Shown piece by piece: positions 34,346-48,200 of a stretch of DNA of 64,000 nt. The DNA is from Galaxea fascicularis. Its lineage: Eukaryota > Cnidaria > Anthozoa > Scleractinia > Euphylliidae. The stretch lies in NCBI GenBank assembly GCA_948470475.1, contig OX419347.1:2853572-2917571 (forward strand). Direction: 5' to 3'. Each line of letters starts with the position of its first letter. The stretch's first letter is position 1. A program made the position numbers and the translations under genes. Below the pieces are notes generated by a model, which worked only from the letters and a program-made list of their open reading frames with translations, was not told the origin of the DNA and did no database searches.

Positions 34346-35025
34346 AGACTAGAGAACAGCGATCTCCCCAGTTTAAGCTTGAATGGCCAATCAGGGAACT
34401 TTGATTGCAATTTAATAAATATTTTTCGGAGACGACCTGGTCAATTTGTGCCTTTCGATTTATAACTGATGGTCTTTATTGCTTTCGTAAACTATTTAAA
34501 ACCATGACATTGACCTGAAGAATTTTGTTTACGCGAGTGCTTGTAAAACGACCTCATCGTCAAGGATCTCACAAATGCGAAATATGCATTTTTGAGCGAG
34601 TTGTAACACTCTTTTGTTAGCTGGCTAGGATTACTGGCTCCATGAGAAGAGAGAAAAGATGCCACACTGTCGACCTAGAGTGTCACGATATATAGTAATC
34701 AGCTCTGCAAATTGACAAATTCTAACCGCGCAATTAAGCTCCCGTCTGTACTAAAAATAGATTAGCTTGACCGGCAGATGTGGGTAATTCCGTTTCCGAT
34801 TTGGTGGTCCCCTGCAAATGCGTGCATGCGACAAAAGAGAACGCTCTATATGTTTACTGCTAGTACCAAGTGGGATCTTCACAGGAATTTTTTTTGTTGG
34901 CATTCCTTGCGAAGACATAAATTCGTCACCATTTTGCAGTTGTAAGTGCTTGACGCAGATATGAACACTACTTTATTTAAGAAATAGTGAAAATAAAACC
35001 TGGAAAATAAATTGAGGCTTGTGCG

Positions 35026-35105
35026 GGAACCAAACCTATGACCTCTGCGGTACTGGTACAGTGCTCTATCAACTGAGCTAACAATCCAACCGGGAGCCGG
35101 TCATT
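35026..35105 (-). repeat. tRNA-derived SINE-like, minus strand
   Basis: On the minus strand there is an A box (TTAGCTCAGTTGATAGAGCA) and a B box (GGTTTGGTTCCCGCACAAGCC) about 30 bases apart. It is similar to 53215-53350, which shares the flank GCCA/GCCGGTCATTTTGTGGGTTC. Confidence 0.75.
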
Positions 35106-35489
35106 TTGTGGGTTCGTTAATAACCTCCCACGAGTGATTAATAAATGCACCGAAGCGTACGATAATGCTATTTTTTTTTCAAATTTCGATGTTTAAATCC
35201 TGGAGACCTGGCTGTCAAAAAAGAGGACATAGAGCTCTTAAGAGCGACTACAGACCGTTCCGCGTTTTCCAAAACTAAAACTATCCTAAATTCGCTCAAA
35301 AATTGCAGCCAAAACGAGGACTTAATTTTATGATACCAAAGGAGATGTACAGGACAGCAAACGTTATTTTGTTTTGCTTTTTCAAGAATTGTTTGAGGAA
35401 GATTTGAGCTGAAATAATATAGTCCTGAGTAAAAACCAGCAAGGTACGGTGCAGCGCGCCAAGACAAACGAATGTTTTAAACCTAAAAG

Positions 35490-35575
35490 CAAATTCATTG
35501 TGAACGATTGGCACACAGCCTCGTACACTAACTGTAGGTGCGTCACTGTCATAGTAGCCCTGTTCCAAAAAGTAA
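35490..35575. repeat. Fragment of CACAGCCC-type MITE
   Basis: It contains CACACAGCCTCGTACACTAA and TAGCCCTGTTCCAAAAA, a partial match to 60100-60236. Confidence 0.5.
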
Positions 35576-36180
35576 GAAAGGAACTGAAAGAGAAGAAAAG
35601 AGAAGATAAAGAAAAAGAAGGCCACCCGACAAAAATGTACAAGCAAAGACAATCGTCTTATTTAGAGACTTTAATAGGAAAATTATTGTAACTGGGGATA
35701 TCCGTTTGGCGGTTTGTCTTTGTTACTATATCCTTCTCTTTTGGGGTCACTATGTCTCTGTCTTAAATTCAGATCATAGGGCAAAGGGCAAACTTTTGGC
35801 TACATGGTGAGGGTAGCCAAATAATTCAATCCGAAAAGAGCGCTGCGGGACCTTAGCCCCGTGACCTTCAAACGGAAAGAAGAAGCCCTAACTGCTCTAC
35901 TCGACTGTGCGGTCACTAGAATAAAAGCCTCTTTTGTTTCGAGCGTGGCCAAGCTTCAGGACTCGGCTCTTTTGAGTTTGCCAGTGTTCGGTTCGCACAT
36001 TTGTGTTCAAGTCATTGCGAATTGCTAGAATTACGAAGTCGTCAGTCTGCAAACTAAATCCGGCAAAACACCCATCGCAAACGTCTCGATAAAAACGTTT
36101 TCACCTCTGACTCAAATCAAAATATAGGTCTTGACATTTATTCGCTGAAATATATGCGGGCAGATAATGTTGGTCAGTAA

Positions 36181-36400
36181 CAACAGAAAACTTTGTATGC
36201 AAGGAATTTCAAAGGTAAGAACACATATACTTTTAGTAGATGATGCAAAGCGTTATGAACCAGATAAATTTAGTTTCATGCGCATCCTTACTTTGTATGC
36301 TGGGAATTTCAAAGGTAAGAACACATATACTTTTCAAATTATGCAAAGCGTTATGAATCAGATAAATTTAGTTTCATGCGCATCCTTACTGCGCATGAAA
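36181..36400 (+). repeat. Two-copy tandem repeat, 101-bp period
   Basis: TTTGTATGC blocks start at 36191 and 36292. Both copies carry AATTTCAAAGGTAAGAACAC and GATAAATTTAGTTTCATGCG, and they differ by only a few bases. Confidence 0.9.
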
Positions 36401-36844
36401 ACTTAGATGTTACGTCATACGCGGAGCACGTGGGACCAGAAATAGGTGGGCCAAGGACTCGCATGCATGAATTTACACTTTTGACCGTACAGTGACCCCT
36501 AATTTTTTTTGATAGCCCAAGACATTTTCGTATTCCCTTCATCTTCACAAACGATAGACAGAGTTTCAACTACAGAAATTTGAATTACATTACGGTTTTT
36601 GTAGTCACGTGGAATCCAGCGAATATTTCTCCAGCGTGCGGTTGATTTCCACAACGACAGATCCTTCCGAGAGGTTAATTAAACTGGGCGTGTCAAGGAG
36701 AAGTTAAAAAAAGCAATTTTCAGGGCCATCCCCTTCTACTTTGGCTACTTATTGTCAAAGTGTAAGGAGGCTTCAATCTCGGTCAAAACAAATAAAAAAT
36801 TTAAGCCCCCCCCCTCCCCCCCATTTCAACGATGAAAAAAAGGC

Positions 36845-36940
36845 GCAGTTTGGTTTGCGCGCGAACTCAACATTAGGGATATGGGGGAGGGGGGGTTATT
36901 TCTCATTTCATTCTGTCCAAGATTGTAGAAGTTGTGTCTG
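36845..36940. repeat. GCGAATTC/TGTCCAAGA repeat, copy 2
   Basis: The copy has GCGCGCGAACTCAACATTAG, then a G run, TTATTTCTC and TTCTGTCCAAGATTGTAG. It is related to 22369-22520. Confidence 0.6.
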
Positions 36941-39177
36941 AAATCTCAATTCTCGGACAGTGAACTTATATGAATTTATATGAATTTATAGTTTTTCCAC
37001 ATTCTCTAACTGGGGGCTGAGAAAAACTATCAGAAGAGGGTCCGCGAGAACTGGCAATTTTGCGAAAACACTGTGTGATTTTGTACACAAAAATAGTTTC
37101 GCTTGGAAGCATGTCTCGTCCACTTCTGGAACAGTACTTACGTCCAAGAACCGGGAGGAAGGATATGTCGGGGATCTCTGCCTATCTTAAACCTGAAATA
37201 TGCATTTAACAGTTTGGTATTACAAGGTCGCAAAAATAGACCGTGGACAGAAATGTGGCAATTGAATTTAAGTGTTGGAAGGGGTGAACAAACTTAGCCA
37301 AGATTACTTGAACAAATGGCAAAGCAAGATGAGTCGAGTATGTAGTCTTGGTTTTTTAATACACAAGAGGAGATATCTTCTATATGTTTTGCTAACCTTG
37401 GTACCTTAGAAAGGTATTCCTCTAAGTATAATGATTGTGAGAGTGTTACCAGTGTTAGGAAAGTGTTGTTTGAAGGAGTCAGGGGGGACATCCGTGCGGA
37501 GCCTGTCCCGGGTCAGATAAACCTTGAGAAGAACATACCGCCCCCCTGTCCCCCATAATCTGGAGTGATTCTTTTAAACGATAGGAGCTTGACCTCCACA
37601 AAAATGTTTATGCCGTTAACGTTAGGAAACTAGAACTTAAGGGATTACGTACTCGACTTTTTACGCAGGGCCGGACATAAGGGTGTCTGAAACCCCTTTT
37701 CGCTGATGTTCCGATCCAAGAGGTCGTAGACTTAATAGGCTATTGATGAAGTGACAAAGAATCTCGAAAAGAAGTGGCAACGGTGAATGCAACTGAATGG
37801 TTTCTTGATTTCTCTCAGCGTATCGCTTTTCCAAATATCGTGTCTGTTGCAGCCATTCTGTGGGTTCTTTTCCGCTAAATCTATTTACCGTTCACAGGCC
37901 GAGTCCAATCAAAATATTAATACAAACAACACAAGCGTTCTGCAGAATTTCAACGGCCTCCAAATGGAAAGCGATCTCGACGCCAAGAAGTCTGTGAATG
38001 TACTTTGAGTGGCATCAATCTTCTAAAATGGCTTCCCAATGAAAAAGCTTAACTGATAACACTGATGTCCTTACGGCAGGAAAAAAAAAACAGGGGTGAA
38101 AAAGCCAAGAGACTGCCAACCAGACCCATTTTTCACCTCGAAGTGCGTTGTTATAAAAAACAAAGCCAAGCGCTCACAAAAAACGTTTTTTTTTCAGAGC
38201 GGAAATTGTTGATAATAAAACTGCTAAAACCCTGAATGCAAGAATTGCATGCGATCATGCCGCTTTGAGGCATAAAAGGTATTTAGGAACAATACAAACC
38301 CATCTCGAAACGATTATCTCGCTGTCAAAGAAGCCAACAGAAAAAATCTGACGTTAATTGATAGGGGCCGGAAATAGCCTTGTTCGGGACAAAATTGTAA
38401 TTGCAGATGTCACGTGACTCAAAGAGCACGAGCTTAATGATAAAGACGATAAAGCGCAAATTTTCACAATTCTATCATTTCTTGATCTTTCCGTTTTTTT
38501 TTTTTTTAATGCACACCTTTCGGCGACATACCCGACTGAAGATTCATCCACAGGAAGTTTCGGAGTGTATGAGGAAAACCACCACTTAGAAGTGAAAATT
38601 TTGTGGAATGAAAACATTCCGATGCATGCGTGTATTACAATACGTTTTTCTTCAGAATTTGTATTTCTACTCTTTCGAGGTTTCTTTATACACTAACGTG
38701 ATTTATTTTGAGAGTCAACTTTGAGCCGGAGCTCTCTATTACAAACCTTTTAGTGGCGATGTTGTTGGTCTAACATTTGGATGGCTAGAGATAAAACAAG
38801 CTTCGCGCATATGCCTTCTTGGTGTGTGGTCCTCTGCAACGATAGACACGGCTAACCAATCATAAGCGCGCATGGGTGACGTTAAACAAGCCCAACTGTG
38901 CCGGATTAGTTTTCACAGGAATGACAAGTGCAGATCGACTTTCAGTTTGCCAAGCTCAGGGATCGGGAATGTACATAGCCGAACAACTGAATGACCATTA
39001 ATATGGATTATGGCCTGAGAACGCCATGTTTTCGGGTCGTGGTGTCTTTGTTACGATCAAGACACTCTTCGACGTAAAATCGAACGTTTGTTTCGCGTGG
39101 CGTGGACACAGAGCGAGTATACTTTGAAAACGATCCGTTTACGAACCCGCGTGGTCGACTGTCTTTGAAAGCTCGAT
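36941..39177. other. Upstream region of ptch, non-coding
   Basis: No exon is supported here. An ORF at 37787-38008 begins with a hydrophobic stretch but has no splice context or family match. The ptch promoter and 5' UTR should lie in the right part. An in-frame TGA a few codons before 39178 shows that coding cannot extend upstream within this exon. Confidence 0.5.
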
Positions 39178-39240
39178 ATGAGCGCGTATCCAGTAAAAAA
39201 CTTCACTTGGGCAGAAGATGCGCTTCGGGAGATCGACCAG
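39178..39240 (+). CDS. ptch: ptch first coding exon
   Basis: It encodes [20 protein letters not shown] and then Q, followed by GTAAAC. Joined to exon 2 ([10 protein letters not shown]) it matches the DAAFALEQISKGKATG region of vertebrate Patched1, and the splice falls at the same place. The N-terminus before TM1 is short. Another reading frame is open through the same exon but does not join exon 2. Confidence 0.85.
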
Positions 39241-42200
39241 GTAAACATACATTAATAATCCGGCGCTATTCAGCAGGGCAGTTTGATTCCATATTATGTT
39301 TGCATCACATTAATAGTTTGTAGTCAAGTGTCCAAATGTCCCTTGGCTCTACCGTGTTGTTTACATTACACAGGGAAGGTTTCGTGTCAGGCGAAATCGA
39401 GCAGAATTTTCCATTCAACGAATGCTATCCTACGACAGTACATTCCTTCAGATGATTGCAAAATTACTTTCTGCTTAAATTTAAAACTCTGATCCCGAAA
39501 TTGCGCAAAATATGCACCTTGTTGTAGCGCACAGTACAGGGTATAAGCACTCGAAGGACCACTTGCCCAGCGTTTTTGCGACAAGGGAGGTCGCCACGGA
39601 CTTTCTTACGGCATTTTGACCTTGGTGCTGTAATGCGACTTACAAGAATTTTGTCGTCGTGGACGCCCCAAAACCGGAGGCAACTTACGTTGTACAGCAT
39701 TTTAACATGACACCTTGAAAGGTAGTTTATCTTGGACATAAAGCATTTCTTTTGTGGTTTAAAAACTGCTTTAGACGTCCGCTCCGAACCGAAAGCCCAC
39801 CAAGGGTCTGATAGCCAGCTATTTATTAACTTTGGCTCATCGCGATTTCCTTCTTTCCTCTTCCTACATCTCTGTTATTTTAGATGAATTGCTCTGTCTT
39901 ATTTTGTTTGTGGATAGGCGCCGGAATAATTTCCCTTCTGTTGTCGGCTTGCTTTGCTGTTGACTTTTGACGTTAAACAACAAAAGATCGTATTCGCGAT
40001 TGGTGTCCACACAATTGCATCAACTTACGACAGCTCTTGGATGACTCAAATCTGTTGTGAATTTTGCGCATTGCTACGCTTCTAAATCCCCGTTTATTCG
40101 TCGATTCTAGATTTCAGCAATAAAAGGTTTAAATAGGATTCTATAAGCCAACATCACGCACGAGATTTCACTGTCATGATCTTCGATAGTCGCTGGGTCC
40201 ATAAACCTCGCCCTTCCTGCTCGTAATACTTGTTATGCTTTTCAAGGCTTTTGGCAACCTTGTCAATGTTGGGTGGTCCTAGGAGCACGTGTTATTATGT
40301 TCCCCTTAACATGCGAAAGGGTGGTGGGAGAATCGCAGGGAATGAAAGTAATTTCGTGTAAATAAACCCGTTCATGGAAATGTTACAAATTAGGTGAATG
40401 AAGTGACCACGTACCAAAAATTGAATGAGCGGCGAGCTTATCTCGGCGATCTGTAGGAGTAAAAATAACCACGAAGGCCGAACAAATGAAACTGCTCAGT
40501 AGAAAACCAGAAAAATTATATGTAATTGTTTCTAAGCGGTTGAAAAATAAATATATTTGTTTGGCAGGGTCGTGCCAGAGGTAACAGAAAAGCTTTAAAA
40601 GTGCGGGCTGTTATCCAAACTGTTCTCAAGAAGTTTGGAAGGATCGCACAACGACATTGCGGGAAAGTTATTTTGCTTGGCTTCATTCCGTTAATTCTGT
40701 GTGCCTTTGGATTGACTAGAGCAAAGCTGGAAACGAATGCGGAAAATCTCTGGATAGAAGGTATGATGGTTTGCATTCTTTAGAGATGAAGAGTGATTGA
40801 GGCTTAGAAAGACGTAAAAAGTATGTTATTTGTTTCGCTACCCTTGAGAAACTAAGACCAGTGCAGTGCTTAGTAACTGTCAATCGCCACACACGAGGAT
40901 TTCAACCATTAAATGCAGCCTTACACAGCATAATAAACAGAGGTCGACTAGCTTAATTTATTTGAACATTCCCTTTCGAGGATTCTCTCCAGAATTTTTG
41001 GTCACAGCACCAAAGACGGACATGTAGCACATTTATTTACTGTTCAATGGCTTTGATTTATATTTCTTGGGTACTGTTAGATTTCATCCATAGACTCAAA
41101 ACCGTGAACCACCTTGTTTATCCAAGAGTACCACAGGACACCACTACTCAGTGACTCAAACGTTAGAAACAATGTGTACAGCATAGTTATAAACAGCACC
41201 ACAGGAAAGCATTGTTCAGTGGATTTTCCTATGGATTTTCAGTGACTCAAAAGTTAGAACCATCCTGTACAGAATAGTGAATGGCATGACAGGAAGTTTT
41301 ACTTTAATGTCTCTCCCAGAGGCTTCATCAGAAGCACTCTCTCAGAGCTGATGTTTGACTGGGGTACCCTAAATAAATCAGATAGGGTGTTTTCCAAGGG
41401 TCTGTATGCTATATAGCCTTTGCTTCATTAGTCTTGTTTATCAGTAACCCAGGATTTTTCATCACAGAAAGTTTAACATTTTCTTGTTTTAGGCTGCCTT
41501 GGTCAGGTAATAAGCTAACAGATGTGTTCTTTTCAAATGTTGACTGACACCTGACCAGTTATCAAATTATACAATTAAAATGATGGAGGGTTATCTGGAA
41601 GGCTGATAGGTGGAGTTCTTTTGAAATTAAAAATAGTTGATGTAATCTCAAAAGCTGCAGATAAGGGAAGGAAGGTGCTCATTCATTGGAGGAAGAGGAA
41701 TTTTCATCTGTCAAATCCTTGAACTCGGACCCAGCTTTAATTTATAAGATCACCTCTTTGAAACATTCTGAGTTAATTGAAGCTGTGGCAAGGATAAGAC
41801 ACAAAAAGTGATTTATTTATTAAAGTAAGCTTTTTGTCTTCATTGTTTTTTGGTTTGGACCATTTGTAAGTGAATATAGGTGCTGTGAAAAGCTTAATTC
41901 AGAGATGTGCTGTATTTCCTCAAGTCAATCATGGTCAACACAAACAAAACAATGAACCAAAGAAAAAATCCTGATTTGAATACAAGAAGTGGTGGGATAA
42001 CATTTTGTGGGAACATTACAGTATGGGGTTGGGTTTTAAAGCGGCACAAGTTTGTTTAACCTACCACGTCGCATAGCAACCCACAGCAAATTAACAAATC
42101 AAATGTGGTTTAGCGTTGTGGACTCACTCAGCTGTGCCTTGTGACCACTGTGATGACGAATACCGTTGTTGATAAGAGTACAGACAAATCGAATTTGGTT

Positions 42201-45200
42201 TAGCATTGTGGACTCACTCAGCTGCGCCTTGTGAGTCCACAACATTTTGACCACTGTGATGATGAATACCATAGTCGATAAGAGTACAGACAACACTAAA
42301 CCACATTCAATTTGTTTTTTACGTCCACAATATCGGCATCAAAGACATGTTTATTTCAGAGTGTGAGAGATGAAAAAAGCATTGCGTGACAAGTTGACGT
42401 GAGCAGCATTGTCTAGACTCTTATCCACAACAGCAAATTAGCCAATTGGATTTTGAGATTACCAGCAATTGTGGTAAAATGCAGTATTACCTCTAACTGC
42501 CTTTTGTCATTCTATGTATAGCACATTGCTTAGTAAAACACGATTGTTTCAAGCTGTGTTGGGAACAGTTTTGCTGGTGCACGTACACATGCTCTGGAGT
42601 TACCTCCTGTTTTATTATTTGTGAGTTGTAACCACATACTAGTGATGGACTGCTACCATTTTGTTTTTCCCAATACAAAATCCAAAGAATGTCACAAGGG
42701 TGCTATGTTTAACGGAGTAGTTTTTATTTGGTTCGCTAGTATTTTTTTAATTTTTATTGTGGTAATACCATGCTCTCTTGAATAACATCTGCAAGGACAA
42801 CATGTACCAGATTTTGGGGAGCAGGGTTGGCGCAGTGGTAAGATTCCGTTTGATTCCCAGACTCGGCGTTATAAGTGGGTTGAGTTTGTTGGTTCTCTAC
42901 TCTGCTCCGAGAGGTTTTTCTCCGAGTACTCCAGTTTCCCTCTCTCTCCAAAAATCAACATTTCATTTGATATGGTTTGATTTGAGAATTGTAAAGAATT
43001 TAGAATTTAGATCTGTAATGCACATCTGGGCATCTTACTATGAAACAAGAGCAATAGAAAGAAATCATCAGTGAATCATCATTTAAGAACGTTAGAGGCA
43101 AGAGATCTGGTTTCTAGTTCCCTGGCCATCAGCCAGCTTCCAGTCAATGAATGCTAAATCTGGATTGTGCGGTAAATAAGTGAAGAGCACTTTAAAGATT
43201 TGACAAATGGATTAGTTTTAAGACCAACTTTTGAAGTGCCGATCGGAAACATTTGAGTTTGGTTAGCTTTAAGGCAAAGACAGTACTAATGCAGTTGAGA
43301 AGATGTAATGATAGCTTGGCATACATCTGTAGCAGGGTTAATAACCAGTTGGTGCCTGTAAGTCCCAAGTGTATTGTATTAAAGACATGTTGCTAAAACT
43401 CCACCCAGAATTTTCAAACAATCTGATTTCTGTGCATTCTCTACTGGCTTATTTTCAGCTGACGCGAACTATATAGAGACCAGTCATTCTTCTTGGCCAG
43501 AAAAAATCTGACAAAAATTTTCCAAATGATGTTGCATGACTTCATGACAAAGAAAGGTCACAGTGTCATGACCAAAAACATGTTTTGTTGTTAGTTGTTG
43601 AATCCTGCTTTAAATAAATGTATCTTCAACACTGCAATGACCTTTACTCTTCAAGTAGAAAAGCGGGTCTATATACACACAGTTTGTCTCGTAAGAACCA
43701 TTTAAAAAGGGCATTGAGACTTGAAGTATTTTAAAGCCAAACTAAGAATCAAAACTAATGGAAGGGGGAAGGTTGTATCTCCGTAAGGATTATACTTCAT
43801 ACTACAAGAACTGTGGGAAGTAGTACTCCTGAAAGCAGCCTGTAACTCTTATCTGATCCCAGTTGTGATCAGTATATAAACTCTCATTACAATGTCACTG
43901 ATTACTCAAACATGTAGGTGGTGAGAGTTCAAGGAATGATCAGCTGAGTTAAAAGATTGTGTGATATTCCATAGAAATTGTCATTCAAGAACCATAAGCA
44001 GCCTATTCAAAACTGGCTGGCTGCCGGCTCAATGAGCCGCCTGCTCAATGAGCCGCCTGCTGTGGAGGTTTGACCTACGGACAATGAAAAAAAAGTAGAA
44101 AGAACGCCCAAAAAGAAACTCCCCGAAAATAATTTGATAGTTAAAAAGTGTTTAATATTTAGTGTGCCTACTGTATTCACTTCCCGCTATTTTAAACACA
44201 AACATCACTCCCATCTTTCTTTAATTACAAAAGCGGGAATATTCATCGCTTTTATCGGAGTGCCGGAAAAAATGTCACTTTCACGTCAAGCATTTGACTG
44301 GCAATCGCAAGGTAATTTATTAGGTTAAAAAACACACACGCAACGAGGAATTTGCATATTAACGCAGTGCAAATACATTTCATTCCCTTAGTGGTAAACA
44401 ATGTAATAAACTTGTCTGCATTAATTTGCAAAGGGATGGCAAAATTAAAATTCTGGCAACAAGTAACTGTTTGTTCTTTATTTAAATGATAGTCTTAAAA
44501 TTAATCCATGTTCGGTATTTCACGGCAATTATGAAGACGATCTTAAGCAAAACAACAAAATTAAACGAAAATGAACATCTTTGAACAAACCTTTTTGAGA
44601 AGACTGATAAGAACCATACAGCAAAAATTCAGAATAATTTGTATTCGATATTGTGGCTTAAGGGTTAATGAACTAAGGCCATTTCTGTTTTTTGCTCCCT
44701 CAGTTGGTGGGAGGCTGGAAAAAGAATCGGAGTACACCAAGAAGTCCCTTGGGGAGGGATATGGAGGAACAAATGAACTCCTCATACAGACCCCACATGT
44801 GGAAGGAACTAACATTCTCTCTGTGGAGGCCATGACACAGCACTTGGATGCCTTGATAAGAGCCACAAATGTTTCAGTGGATGTATTTGACCAGTAAGTC
44901 AGTTTTGATAGTATTAATATTAATAATATAAGTGGCAGGTGATAAGGATGAACTGTGATGCTCAAAAAAAAAAAAAAAGGAAAAGGAATTCAGACTGTAG
45001 AGTCAGGGCAGCATATTTAATCATTTTGTGATTGGACAACCCAGGAACTACTGATGGTATGTTTAAATTGTGCAAGTCCAGAAAATATCCCCCCCCCCCA
45101 AGAAGGTCAATGGAAATTCCAAGGGGAGGGGAGGGGAGGGGGGGTGGCAAAAGCAAAAGTTTGGAAAGAAAAGTATGGACCTAAATTGGAATTCCCCAAA

Positions 45201-48200
45201 GGGGAAGGGGTACACACCAGGAAACCTCCCTTGGGGGGGGGGGGGGGGGTTGATATGTTCTTGATCCACACATGGGCTTAGAGTCCACTTGTGAGAGTTG
45301 TCTTTCAAACTGAAGTTTCTGTCTTTGATGTATCTCTGGGCCAAATGGAGGTCCAGCTGAATTGGTTACTGCAGTAGTCATACTTGCTGTATGCTGCCAA
45401 GTCATTTTGGGCTGCCTGTGCCATGCCTTGAGCTATGCTTGTGAAATAATTACCTACTGAATACTGTCTAATGGCTTGCAGAACATGGACACTGAAGGAC
45501 ATATGCTACACTTTAAGCATCCCTACCCTGGATGTTCCTTTACTGGATAAGGTGAGTAGTTTGAAAGTGATTTAAGCTGGATAACACCATTTCCAGCCCA
45601 TTCCAGCATGTTAACCTTGATGGATCATTAATTAATCCAGTAGAGTTTGAGTGCATAAAAAGTTTTGCTAAGGAGAAATTTCAGAGGCTCACATGTGCTG
45701 CGCTTATCAGTTGATGGAAAAGTTTGATTCATCACCGCTCGATTGGCTTGCGTTCGATATCCTGCGCCATGACAATTCTATGTTTTGAGCTTGTTTGAAG
45801 TACGTGGTTTGCAAACAAAAATTACCTACTTTCGCTTGTCTGTTTTAAACTCAGATTACTTCTGAAGGCAAGTTTTACGTGCTTTGCTTGAACCAGCGTG
45901 TACAAAGACCAACATGCCATGTGTGAACCCAAACACAAACGAAAACAAAAGTCACAAACATCAGTCATGACACAGCTTTTCCGATCACTGGAAAATTGAC
46001 TATTGTTCACCTTACAATGGTCAAGCTCACGAGGGAGGTTGAAGATATGATACTGTCAGTTACTGAGACACTATGCGATTCTTGTAGCACTCGTGTGATG
46101 CGAATCGCTTAGCACGTGATGGGAATCACATAACACATGATGGTGGTAACTTACTTTTGAGTGGTACTATAGGTGCTAGAAACTCCCCTAATTTCAGCTG
46201 AGGCAAACTCAAGATAAAATTTTTCCTTTTATACCACAAGAAGAATTGGAGAACACAAATAAATTATGTCCTTTGATACTAACACTGACACTTAATTGGT
46301 TTTTAAGTTGTTTGGATCCATACAAAGAGACAACCTTTTTTCTATGACCCTCCACAGATCCTTCCACAGATCCTTTCACAGCTTTTACCATGCGTGATCA
46401 TAACCCCACTGGATTGCTTCTGGGAAGGCTCTATACCTCTTGGACCATGGAATAAAGTCAGCCTCCCGTAAGTTGGCAATGTAGTGATCTCCAGGATGCC
46501 TTTACATTGTACAAACGTATGGATTTATTTGCCTGTGTTTAGTCAGTAATGAGCAGTTTATAACTGCAATCAAAATTAACATTTAAAGTAACCTTTAACA
46601 GGAAGAGTATCAGCTTCCACTGTATATGCCAGTTCATACAGTCTTAAAGTAGTGGTTCTATTAATTAACAAGTAATGATAATTATTATGATTTGATTTGC
46701 ATACTGTTTCTCATTACCAAAGTAATGTTAAAAGTGTAAGCAGTGATGGGGAATCAGTGTTCTCCCTTGTTTTCAGCACAACAGGTAAAAGAGGTTTTCA
46801 GACTGGTAGAGCAGTTGTGGCCATGTTTATTATGTCTGTTTTAGAGCAATTTTAAGTGGTAATAAGTGGTATTACAGGCGGTAAATGTTACTGGTTACCG
46901 CCTGAAAAAGGAGAACACTGGGGAATTCAGAAGTTGAATTCTAGGACCTTCTGCACTGTGTGATAAAAATTTGAAAACTTAAATGTCACAGGTCTGGAGA
47001 ACAAAACATTCCTTTGAAGTGGAAAAGCCTAAATCCTTTGAAACTGATCAGTATGTTAAAGCAGATGTTTGAAGATGATCCAATGTTTGACAAAATCAAG
47101 GGGTTTTTGAAAGAGGTATGGATCGACTGGGGATACATGTTGTGTGTTTATGACCAGAGAGAATAGGTAATTAATAAGCACTTTGAAAAGGCAACTTAGA
47201 CAATGATCACCAATGGCTTGTGATAGTTTTTTTTGTTAGCCTGTGTCATAATATAGTTATTACATGTAGATCTGGATCTCAATGTTTTCACCACTTTGTG
47301 GTAGCCCTCATCATGTGTCTGTGTAGTATGAGATCTCACAGTTTAGGGCTCCACTTAAGGTCAAAATTAATTAAACAATTAGTGAACAACCAGTAGTTTG
47401 AAACCTTAGGAAAACAAATTACTTCCCCGTGTTCCACATTTGGAATGTTTGCACTCTAGAATTTCACCCTTATGCCAAATGTCAAATCTCTCTATACTAG
47501 TTCACAATCAAAAGGTCATGAGCATTTCTGGCCTTTTTATATTTAGCATTTTTTGTTTTCTTATTTTTCACCCCTCATTTTTAGGCTGGAATCACTAGTG
47601 GTTATGTGGAAAAACCCTGTCTGGACCCTTATGATCCTGAATGTCCTAAAACAGCGCCAAATTACAAAACAAAGAAGGTAAATTAATTAACCTCACTTTC
47701 TCTCATACTGCATTGCAGTGACCCATGTGTGATCAGTATTGCAATAACCTGCGATCAGGCCCAATTGTACCATCGCTCTTATGTCTTCTTATGTCGGCGC
47801 TCGCTACAATTGGGCCTGATACAAAGTCTCACAGGACTCCGTGTCTTCGTCCAGAATTTGGACGAAATCTGATTGGCTGATTCAAGAACCGGATGTCACT
47901 AAGATGCGCGTTCGCGAGGCTCTCGCGAAAGAGCCGCCATTACGGACAAGGAGTTATCTCAAGTTGGTTTTAAAACACAAAACAGTAGAGCCTGTCTTTT
48001 TTTTTATCTAGCGGAGAGGGAAAAGTTTATTAGTTTTGCTTTGAGGTACTTACTGGATTCATATGAAAGATTCGCGGAATGATCTTCATGAGGAATGATA
48101 AAGCCGACGCGTCGAGACGAGTTTCCACTGATATCTCTGTTATTCGTCTATTTCGAACATTTCCTTTCGCAAAAGCCTGACAACAGACTTGGAAGCTGAC

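Noticed and set aside
35168..35652. Overlapping Phe/Leu/Ser-rich reverse ORFs
   Set aside because: They come from a purine-rich GAAAAGAGAAG tract read on the other strand.
37787..38008. Possible signal-peptide exon upstream of ptch
   Set aside because: Only a hydrophobic start with no homology, and it does not join the ptch frame; the ptch start at 39178 has an upstream in-frame stop.
39102..39323. 73-codon ORF across ptch exon 1 in another frame
   Set aside because: Only the frame starting at 39178 joins exon 2 and matches Patched.
46358..46369. Earlier acceptor for ptch exon 5, adding four residues
   Set aside because: It is in frame, but the 46370 acceptor aligns to vertebrate Patched without a gap; it could be a minor isoform.
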